Below, one piece after another: positions 6,952 to 12,757 of a DNA stretch of 12,757 bases. The stretch's first letter is position 1, and each line of letters starts with the position of its first letter. The translations under genes and the position numbers were made by a program. The stretch is from Bacteroidota bacterium (lineage in GTDB: Bacteria > Bacteroidota > Bacteroidia > Chitinophagales > Chitinophagaceae): contig JAGWPQ010000597.1 in assembly GCA_028877045.1 (NCBI GenBank), forward strand, positions 1-12,757, read 5' to 3'. The notes under the pieces were generated by a model. That model ran no database searches. It had not been told where the DNA came from and saw only the letters and a program-made list of their open reading frames with translations.

Positions 6952-8128
6952 AAACTCCCCTTTAGGGGGTGCCACTTTAGGTGCTGCATTTTTAATGGCC
7001 AATTCTTCCATTGGCCCTGGATTTCTGACACAAACAACCGTCTTCACACAACAACTTTTAACAAGTTTTGGATTTGTAATTATTGTTTCAGTTTTACTGG
7101 ATATCGGCGCGCAATTAAATACCTGGCGAATTTTAACGATGAGCGAAATGCGTGCACAGGATCTATCCAACCAATTATTACCGGGGTTAGGATATTTTTT
7201 AACAGCAATGGTTGTGATGGGCGGATTTGCTTTTAACATCGGCAATATTGCAGGATGCGGTTTGGGTATCAATGTATTGACCGGCTTGAGTTTCCAACAA
7301 GGTGCCATCATCAGTTGCATCATTGCTTTGCTCTTATTTTGGGTTAGAGAAATTGGGAAAATGCTGGATGGCTTCACGAAAATTTTAGGAACTGTAAAAA
7401 TTTTATTGACATTATTTATTGCATATGCAGCACATCCACCGTTGCTGAAAGCAATTCATCACACATTCATTCCCGAAAAATTATCAACCGCTTCCATCGT
7501 AACAATTGTTGGCGGAACGGTTGGTGGTTATATCACTTTTTCGGGCGCACACCGTTTATTGGATGCCGGCATCAAAGGAAGATCAAGTATCGAACAAGTA
7601 AATAAAAGTGCCATCAGCGGAATTATTATTTCTACCATCATGCGTTTTATTTTATTTCTTGCTGTTGTTGGCGTAGTTATTAAAGGTGTAGTGTTAGATG
7701 CCGATAATCCCGCTGCCACCGTGTTTCAGTCGGCCGCAGGAAATTTTGGATTTAGAATTTTTGGCGTGGTATTGTGGAGCGCAGCTATTTCATCGGTTGT
7801 TGGCGCGGCTTACACTTCGGTCTCCTTTTTTAAAACATTTCATCCGCTGTTTATAAAATATGAACGATTATGCATTTCAATCTTTATCATTTTATCAACC
7901 TGCATTTTCATTTTCATCGGCAAACCAAAGCAATTATTATTATTTGCGGGCATCGCCAACGGATTTATTTTACCCGTTGCACTGGCCATCATTTTAATTG
8001 CATCAACAAAAATAAAATTAATGAAAGGCTATCAACATCCTTTGTGGATGCGGCTTTCGGGATGGCTGGTTGTTGCAGCAATGGGTTGGATGAGCTTACT
8101 GACTTTATACGATTGGGCTATAAAATAA
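6929..8128 (+). CDS. NRAMP-fold transporter lacking metal-binding motifs
   Basis: 399 residues with about 11 hydrophobic segments, the layout of the NRAMP family (APC/LeuT fold). TM1 aligns without gaps to that of E. coli MntH, but the metal-binding DPGN is GPGF here (residues 29-32). In TM6 the IVGGTV segment leads to GGY (199-201) where metal transporters have MPH. The helix-breaking Pro-Gly is kept while the Asp, Asn, Met and His side chains are lost, so Mn/Fe transport is unlikely. The start is TTG 6929, inside pxpA; TTG 6944 is possible, but the next Met is inside TM1. B. subtilis has an NRAMP-like gene, ycsG, next to its pxpA homologue ycsF, so the link is old. I infer uptake of 5-oxoproline or a related solute; export is also possible. 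Confidence 0.88.
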   Translation: MKLDRLFKNSPLGGATLGAAFLMANSSIGPGFLTQTTVFTQQLLTSFGFVIIVSVLLDIGAQLNTWRILTMSEMRAQDLSNQLLPGLGYFLTAMVVMGGFAFNIGNIAGCGLGINVLTGLSFQQGAIISCIIALLLFWVREIGKMLDGFTKILGTVKILLTLFIAYAAHPPLLKAIHHTFIPEKLSTASIVTIVGGTVGGYITFSGAHRLLDAGIKGRSSIEQVNKSAISGIIISTIMRFILFLAVVGVVIKGVVLDADNPAATVFQSAAGNFGFRIFGVVLWSAAISSVVGAAYTSVSFFKTFHPLFIKYERLCISIFIILSTCIFIFIGKPKQLLLFAGIANGFILPVALAIILIASTKIKLMKGYQHPLWMRLSGWLVVAAMGWMSLLTLYDWAIK

Positions 8129-8187
8129 TTATGTTACGGGCGGTAGATTTTCAATGATGCGTGGTTGCGTTGTTCTAAAGGAATCCC

Positions 8188-8218
8188 TTGGGGGACAAGC
8201 TTGTACTGCATATCTTTA
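8188..8218 (+). promoter_or_regulatory. Possible promoter of the YccF-family gene
   Basis: TTG (8188-8190), a 20-base spacer and TATCTTTA (8211-8218) match the Bacteroidota consensus TTG-N17-23-TAnnTTTG except for the final A. Transcription would start near 8225, about a dozen bases before ATG 8237. A 10-bp palindrome, ACAAGCTTGT (8195-8204), sits inside the spacer; whether it is an operator is unknown. Confidence 0.4.
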
Positions 8219-8236
8219 TTCAACATAAAAAACAAA

Positions 8237-8611
8237 ATGAATTTTATCGGCAATATTATCTGGTTAATTTTCGGCGGATTCTTTTCTGCATTGGCTTATG
8301 TGTTTGGTGGTTTTGTTTTATGCATTACCATCATCGGCATTCCATTCGGTTTGCAATGTTTTAAATTAGCCACATTTATTCTCTGGCCTTTCGGAAGTAA
8401 AATTGTTTATGCAAATAATGGCGGCGGTTGTTTACAAACCATTGGAAATATTATCTGGTTATTCACCGGTGGCTTGTGGGCGGCTCTTTCTCATTTTATT
8501 TTCGGTTGTTTATTATTCATCACTATCATCGGAATTCCTTTTGCCCGAAAACATTTTCAACTCATAGAACTTTCTATGTTGCCTTTTGGAAAAAGAATTG
8601 TTGCTGCTTAA
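8237..8611 (+). CDS. yccF: YccF-family inner membrane protein
   Basis: 124 residues from ATG 8237. An in-frame ATG at 8165 would add 24 residues without family character and would start upstream of the likely promoter. The protein is two tandem copies of the YccF domain: GNIIWLIFGG with ITIIGIPFG, and later GNIIWLFTGG with ITIIGIPFA, each ending in a PFG motif. Each copy has two hydrophobic segments, giving about four in total. The family is found widely in bacterial inner membranes and has no firmly established function. It lies 108 bases after the transporter, without a clear terminator between, so read-through from the pxp operon is possible. Confidence 0.88.
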   Translation: MNFIGNIIWLIFGGFFSALAYVFGGFVLCITIIGIPFGLQCFKLATFILWPFGSKIVYANNGGGCLQTIGNIIWLFTGGLWAALSHFIFGCLLFITIIGIPFARKHFQLIELSMLPFGKRIVAA

Positions 8612-8654
8612 ATATTCACCCATTCATAAAAAACAAAAAGGTTTTCAATTCTCA

Positions 8655-8672
8655 TGCTATAGATTTATAGCA
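8655..8672 (+). promoter_or_regulatory. Palindrome upstream of the S9 peptidase
   Basis: TGCTATA-GATT-TATAGCA is a perfect 7-bp inverted repeat with a 4-base centre, ending 15 bases before ATG 8688. TAGATTTA inside it (8660-8667) is one base off the -7 box TAnnTTTG, so it could be an operator overlapping the promoter. It has no T-run, which argues against a terminator. No TTG -33 box is visible at the right distance. Confidence 0.35.
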
Positions 8673-8687
8673 CCAAAATTAAACCGC

Positions 8688-11099
8688 ATGAGAAAAATAT
8701 TTTTCCTCTTTTTTATTGCACTCAGTGTTGTTGTATCTGCCCAACAACTAACTGTTGAAAAAATCATGAAAGATCCGAAATGGATGGGCACATCGCCAAC
8801 AAATATTTCCTGGACATGGGACAGCAAATCGGTTTTCTTTTTATGGAATCCCGATAAAAATATTTCCGATTCGTTTTATATTTTTTCTCTTGGCAGCAAA
8901 GAGCCCGTTAAATTAAAATATAACGAAGCACAATTATTTGCCGCCATCAACAACGGCGTTTATAATACTGATTTTTCTCAGATCGCTTATTCATATCACG
9001 GCGATCTTTTTTTGTTGGACATTAAATCTGCAAAAACATTTCGCATCACACAAACCGAAGAACAGGAAACCAATCCAAAATTTATTTTAAAAGACGAATG
9101 GATCTCTTTTAACCGCAACCAAAATTTATTTGCATGGAATATTAAAACAGGATTCACGCAACAGCTTACAAATTTTGTAAAAACTGCTGAACCACCTGCA
9201 GTACCCGCATTTACGGGCAACAGAGGCAGCGGACAAAGAGGAAACAATCCAACCACAGCAGCAACAGTTAATAATCAGCAGGAAGAATGGTTAAAACAAA
9301 ATCAATTATTTACTTCCGATGTTATCAAACTTCGAAAAAATAAAAAAGATCAACGCGATGCATTTTTAAAATCAGTAAAAGAACCTGATACTTTAAAGAA
9401 CATCAGCATCGGCGATAAAATTTTACAGAGTGTACAAATCAGTCCCGACGGAAGATTTGTTACTTATCGTTTGTATACAGCGCCAACCAATGCAAAAACA
9501 GTCCTTGTACACGACTTTGTAACTGAATCCGGATTTACTGCTGATCTTCCCAACCGAACAAAAGTGGGTGCCCCTTTGGGCAAATATGAGTTTTGTGTGT
9601 ACGATAAATTAAAAGATACTGTTCTGTTTGTTTCATCTGATTCTATTCCCGGCATTACCGACCAGCCCGATTATGTAAAAGATTATCCTCAAAAATTTGC
9701 AAATAAAAAACCTGTAGTTCGCCCCGTAATTTTTTATACCACTTTATGGAACGAGAGTGGTACAGCAGCCATTGTTGATATCCGTTCGCAGGATAATAAA
9801 GACCGATGGATCATGCAACTCGATGCCGCTACAGGTAAATTAAAATTAGCTGATCGTCAACACGACAGTGCATGGATCGGCGGACCCGGAATAAGTTATG
9901 GTGCCAGACTTGGCTGGATAAACGATCAGGTTTTTTATTTTCAAAGCGAAGCAACCGGCCATTCGCATTTATATACGTACAACATAAGCACATCAGCCAA
10001 AACACAGATCACAAAAGGAAAATACGAAGTGCAGGATGTTTGGTTAAGTAGATCGAAGCAAAATTTTTATTTGGTTACCAACGAAGAGCATCCGGGCAAA
10101 CAAAATTTTTATAAAATAAAAACCGATGGCTCATCAAAAGAAAAGATCACTTCCCGAACAGGCGGTTACGAAGTAAGTATTTCTCCCGACGAAAAAAATA
10201 TTGCATATCGTTATTCATACATTACCAAACCATGGGAATTGTTTATTCAGGAAAATGCATCCAATAAAAAATCCGTGCAAATAACCAATAAAGCGCAGAG
10301 CGATGAATTTAAATCTTACGCATGGAGAGATACAAAAATTTTTACTTTCACAGCAAGAGATGGTGAGCCTGTTCATGCTAAATTGTATGAACCAAAAAAA
10401 GGTACTAAAAATAATGCTGCCGTAATTTTTGTGCATGGTGCAGGTTATTTGCAAAACGTTCATTACTGGTTCAGCAGTTATTTCAGAGAACAGATGTTCA
10501 ATAATTTATTGGCCGATCAAGGTTATACTGTTCTTGATATTGATTATCGCGGCAGTGCAGGTTATGGTCGTGATTGGCGTACCGGAATTTATCGTTTCAT
10601 GGGTGGAAAAGATCTGAATGATGAAGTGGATGCAGCAAAATATTTGGTGAAAGAATTAGGGATTGATTCTACACGCATCGGCATGTATGGCGGCAGTTAT
10701 GGTGGCTTCATGACCCTGATGGCCATGTTTACCGCACCCGATGTATTCAAGGCCGGTGCTGCATTACGGCCCGTTACCGATTGGGCGCATTACAATCATG
10801 GTTATACATCCAACATTTTAAACGAACCATTTAATGATAGTATTTCTTATGCAAGATCATCACCTATCAATTTTGCAAACGGATTAAAAAATCATCTGCT
10901 CATTTGCCATGGCATGGTTGATCTGAATGTAAATTTTCAGGATGCTGTTCGGTTAAACCAACGGTTGATAGAATTAGGAAAAGATAATTGGCAACTGGCA
11001 GTTTATCCGGTAGAAGATCATGGATTTATCGAACCAAGCAGTTGGACCGATGAGTATAAAAGAATTTTAAAATTGTTCGACACCTGGTTGGGAAAATAA
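8688..11099 (+). CDS. Secreted S9 prolyl oligopeptidase-family peptidase
   Basis: 803 residues from ATG 8688, which opens onto a signal peptide (MRKIFFLFFIALSVVVSA, cut before Gln). Upstream in-frame codons overlap yccF and hide the signal, so I rejected them. The N-terminal ~530 residues are a beta-propeller of the dipeptidyl peptidase IV type with recurring ISPDG/ISPDE blade motifs and a low-complexity Gly/Asn/Thr insert at about residues 168-195. The C-terminal alpha/beta-hydrolase domain has the full triad: Ser670 in GGSYGGF, Asp745 in HGMVDLNV and His778 in EDHGF, with spacings (75 and 33) close to human DPP4 (78 and 32). It should cleave peptides in the periplasm, possibly after Pro or Ala. 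I cannot place the paired glutamates that give DPP4 its exopeptidase specificity, so exact specificity is open. Confidence 0.92.
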   Translation: MRKIFFLFFIALSVVVSAQQLTVEKIMKDPKWMGTSPTNISWTWDSKSVFFLWNPDKNISDSFYIFSLGSKEPVKLKYNEAQLFAAINNGVYNTDFSQIAYSYHGDLFLLDIKSAKTFRITQTEEQETNPKFILKDEWISFNRNQNLFAWNIKTGFTQQLTNFVKTAEPPAVPAFTGNRGSGQRGNNPTTAATVNNQQEEWLKQNQLFTSDVIKLRKNKKDQRDAFLKSVKEPDTLKNISIGDKILQSVQISPDGRFVTYRLYTAPTNAKTVLVHDFVTESGFTADLPNRTKVGAPLGKYEFCVYDKLKDTVLFVSSDSIPGITDQPDYVKDYPQKFANKKPVVRPVIFYTTLWNESGTAAIVDIRSQDNKDRWIMQLDAATGKLKLADRQHDSAWIGGPGISYGARLGWINDQVFYFQSEATGHSHLYTYNISTSAKTQITKGKYEVQDVWLSRSKQNFYLVTNEEHPGKQNFYKIKTDGSSKEKITSRTGGYEVSISPDEKNIAYRYSYITKPWELFIQENASNKKSVQITNKAQSDEFKSYAWRDTKIFTFTARDGEPVHAKLYEPKKGTKNNAAVIFVHGAGYLQNVHYWFSSYFREQMFNNLLADQGYTVLDIDYRGSAGYGRDWRTGIYRFMGGKDLNDEVDAAKYLVKELGIDSTRIGMYGGSYGGFMTLMAMFTAPDVFKAGAALRPVTDWAHYNHGYTSNILNEPFNDSISYARSSPINFANGLKNHLLICHGMVDLNVNFQDAVRLNQRLIELGKDNWQLAVYPVEDHGFIEPSSWTDEYKRILKLFDTWLGK

Positions 11100-11112
11100 A
11101 ATTTGACAATTA

Positions 11113-11146
11113 AAAGCAGGAAGAATATTTTCCTGCTTTCTTTTTT
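11113..11146 (+). terminator. Rho-independent terminator of the S9 peptidase gene
   Basis: A perfect 10-bp inverted repeat (AAAGCAGGAA at 11113-11122 and TTCCTGCTTT at 11130-11139), extendable inward by a G-T and an A-T pair, is followed by C and six T's. It begins 13 bases after the peptidase stop codon and separates that gene from the amidohydrolase gene. Confidence 0.9.
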
Positions 11147-11150
11147 CTGC

Positions 11151-11158
11151 TATCTTCA
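11151..11158 (+). promoter_or_regulatory. Possible -7 element of the amidohydrolase gene
   Basis: TATCTTCA resembles TAnnTTTG with two mismatches at its end and lies 16 bases before ATG 11174, just after the terminator, where a new promoter would be expected. No matching TTG is seen at the usual distance, so only position supports it. Confidence 0.3.
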
Positions 11159-11173
11159 AAAAAAGAAATCAAT

Positions 11174-12472
11174 ATGAGAAAATTGCAGACATTTATTTTT
11201 TTATTAAGCTGTCTAATTTCTATCGGCACATTATCGCAAACAAAAAAAACAATTATCAAAGCGGGTAAATTAATTGATACAGAAAACGGTAAAGTGCTGA
11301 CCGGTCAAATTATTTATATCGAGAATGATACCATTAAAGCAGTTGGCAGCAATGTCGCTATTCCAAAAGATGCAACTGTTATTGATCTTTCAAAAGCAAC
11401 AGTGTTGCCCGGATTAATTGATTGCCACACGCATCTTACCGGACAACCAACTGCAGATTATTACGGAGATATATTTCGTAAAACACCCATCGATGCTGCC
11501 ATACTTGCTCATATCTATACCCAACGTACGCTGGATGCGGGTTTTACCACTTGCAGAGATGTTGGTGCTCCTGCCTTTGTTGATGTTGCTTTACGAAATG
11601 CTATCAATAATAATGATATTCCCGGGCCACGTTTATTGGTTGCCACTTTATTCATCGGCTCAACAGGAAGTCATGGTGATTTGAATGGCTTCTCTCCTTT
11701 TCTCGATTGGCAATTTCCAAAACAAATGAGCGGAATTGCTAACGGGGTTGATGAATTAAGAAAGCAGGTTCGTTACAATATTAAATACGGTGCCGATGTA
11801 ATTAAGTTTGGCGCAAGTGCCGGTGTTTTAACCGAAGAAGAAAGTGTGGGTGCACCACAGTTCACACAGGAAGAAATGAATGCCATTGTTGATGAAGCAA
11901 AAATGTGGGGCCGAAAAACATGTGCACATGCACACGGAACCGAAGCCATTAAAATGGCTGTAAAAGCAGGTGTTGCATCGATCGAGCATGGAAGTTTAAT
12001 TGATGCCGAAGGAATTGAATTAATGAAACAACATGGTACTTATTTGGTTGCCGATATTTACAATGACGATTATATTTTAAGTGAATATGCAAAGCTTGGT
12101 TTCCCTGAAAAAATATTGAACAAAGAAAGATCTATCGGCAAATTACAAAGAGCAAATTTTGCAAAAGCAGTGAAAGCAGGCGTTAAAATTGCTTATGGTA
12201 CCGATGCCGGTGTATATCCGCATGGATGGAATGGCAAACAATTTTTTTATATGGTGAAGTTTGGATTAACACCCATGCAGGCCATTCAATCAGCAACTAT
12301 GAATGCTGCCGATCTGTTGGGATGGAAAGATAAAGTGGGTTCTATCACTCCCGGTAAATGGGCCGATATCATTGCAGTGTCCAATGATCCGTTGAATGAT
12401 ATAACTGTGCTGGAAAAAGTTCAGTTTGTAATGAAGGGTGGTGTGGTTTATAAAAATGAGTTGACAAAATAA
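11174..12472 (+). CDS. Secreted metal-dependent amidohydrolase
   Basis: 432 residues starting at ATG 11174, with an N-terminal signal peptide ending near TLS/Q22. It belongs to the amidohydrolase superfamily, in the branch related to imidazolonepropionase and Xaa-Pro/Xaa-Arg dipeptidases. Metal-site residues are all visible: His85 and His87 in CHTH, Lys211 in DVIKFGASAG (probably carboxylated), His252 in CAHAHG, His272 in IEHGS and Asp344 in YGTDAG. The C-terminal block GSITPGKWADIIAV is the usual closing beta-sandwich strand of the family. It should hydrolyse an amide or peptide bond in the periplasm; characterised relatives act on dipeptides with Pro, Lys or Arg at the C-terminus, but the substrate cannot be read from the sequence. 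It follows the S9 peptidase on the same strand but behind a strong terminator, so it is probably transcribed separately. Confidence 0.9.
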   Translation: MRKLQTFIFLLSCLISIGTLSQTKKTIIKAGKLIDTENGKVLTGQIIYIENDTIKAVGSNVAIPKDATVIDLSKATVLPGLIDCHTHLTGQPTADYYGDIFRKTPIDAAILAHIYTQRTLDAGFTTCRDVGAPAFVDVALRNAINNNDIPGPRLLVATLFIGSTGSHGDLNGFSPFLDWQFPKQMSGIANGVDELRKQVRYNIKYGADVIKFGASAGVLTEEESVGAPQFTQEEMNAIVDEAKMWGRKTCAHAHGTEAIKMAVKAGVASIEHGSLIDAEGIELMKQHGTYLVADIYNDDYILSEYAKLGFPEKILNKERSIGKLQRANFAKAVKAGVKIAYGTDAGVYPHGWNGKQFFYMVKFGLTPMQAIQSATMNAADLLGWKDKVGSITPGKWADIIAVSNDPLNDITVLEKVQFVMKGGVVYKNELTK

Positions 12473-12585
12473 TGATAGACCTTTTCAGAGATCAGCACAA
12501 TTTTTTTCGATAGTCTGCCAATGACAAATGAATTAAATTTTTGCAATACAAATGATCATTTAAAAAAAACAATTAGAATAGTAAT

Positions 12586-12757
12586 CAGGATGCTGCAGTA
12601 TGATCCTGCAATCTTCGCGTATTTCACCAGTTCTTGCATAAGCCGCCTCTTTTTATCCGGTTCCGACGAAGTCGGAATTGAAAAAATGCACAGGCATATT
12701 TTTTCAAAGGAGAAAAAGCAGTGGCGTTGCAAGAACGAAGCCCGCCGGCTTGAGGCA
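12586..12757. repeat. Structured intergenic region, probable dispersed repeat, cut by window edge
   Basis: This stretch is richer in G and C than the intergenic DNA before it and is packed with inverted repeats: CAGGAT/ATCCTG (12586-12608) around CTGCAG; GTTCTTGCA (12630-12638) matching TGCAAGAAC (12728-12736); TTCCGAC-GAA-GTCGGAA (12661-12677); an A/T-rich hairpin with a two-base bulge (12680-12705); and AAGCC-CGCC-GGCTT (12738-12751). The nested order suggests one folded element or an extragenic repeat. No protein gene is supported here. Bases 12473-12585, between this and the amidohydrolase stop, show nothing I recognise. Confidence 0.4.

Noticed and set aside
6957..7000. First alignment of TM1 placing DPGN opposite TQQL (residues 40-43)
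   Set aside because: It needs a 7-residue gap before the shared SFG(F/Y) block and ignores a gap-free match of residues 17-32 to MntH, which puts DPGN opposite GPGF.
6919..7377. 152-codon minus-strand open frame
   Set aside because: It lies opposite the transporter gene, has no family features and shadows a clear membrane protein.
6929..8128. Plain Mn2+/Fe2+ NRAMP transporter
   Set aside because: The fold fits, but the DPGN and MPH ligand motifs are both replaced, and the operon context is 5-oxoproline metabolism.
8586..8687. N-terminal extension of the S9 peptidase overlapping yccF
   Set aside because: ATG 8688 starts exactly at the signal peptide; the extension overlaps another gene and would disrupt export.

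Overview
The window looks like chromosome from a Bacteroidota bacterium, probably a Chitinophagaceae-like member (inference). It is AT-rich with short intergenic gaps. Start codons lack clear Shine-Dalgarno sites. Secreted proteins have signal peptides ending just before a Gln (AQA/Q, AIA/Q, VSA/Q), a habit common in this phylum. The tRNA gene has a good Bacteroidota-type promoter (TTG-N20-TAnnTTTG). I see no phage, integrase, transposase, CRISPR or toxin-antitoxin genes.

Layout. Positions 1-1914 hold the 3' part of an OmpA-family envelope protein cut by the left edge. Positions 2060-4174 hold a secreted TPR-containing protein of unknown function. Positions 4175-4494 hold no protein gene, but contain a two-way terminator and a minus-strand tRNA-Lys(CTT) with its promoter. 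Positions 4495-8128 form a tight, overlapping operon: pxpB, pxpC, pxpA and an NRAMP-fold membrane transporter. Next come a small YccF-family membrane protein (8237-8611), a secreted S9 prolyl-oligopeptidase-family peptidase (8688-11099), a clear terminator (11113-11146) and a secreted metal-dependent amidohydrolase (11174-12472). The last ~285 bases hold no convincing gene but are rich in inverted repeats and look like the edge of an intergenic repeat.

How the genes work together. PxpA, PxpB and PxpC together form the ATP-dependent 5-oxoprolinase that turns 5-oxo-L-proline (pyroglutamate) into L-glutamate. The transporter overlaps pxpA by 23 bases and is probably part of the same pathway. Its two metal-binding motifs are both replaced (DPGN to GPGF, MPH to GGY), so it is unlikely to be an Mn/Fe carrier and may move 5-oxoproline or a related organic solute. 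The two secreted hydrolases downstream could feed peptide breakdown products into the cell, but nothing ties them to the operon beyond proximity.

The best candidate for something under-described is the transporter. The OmpA and TPR proteins carry large regions I do not recognise. The rest is ordinary housekeeping and envelope content.
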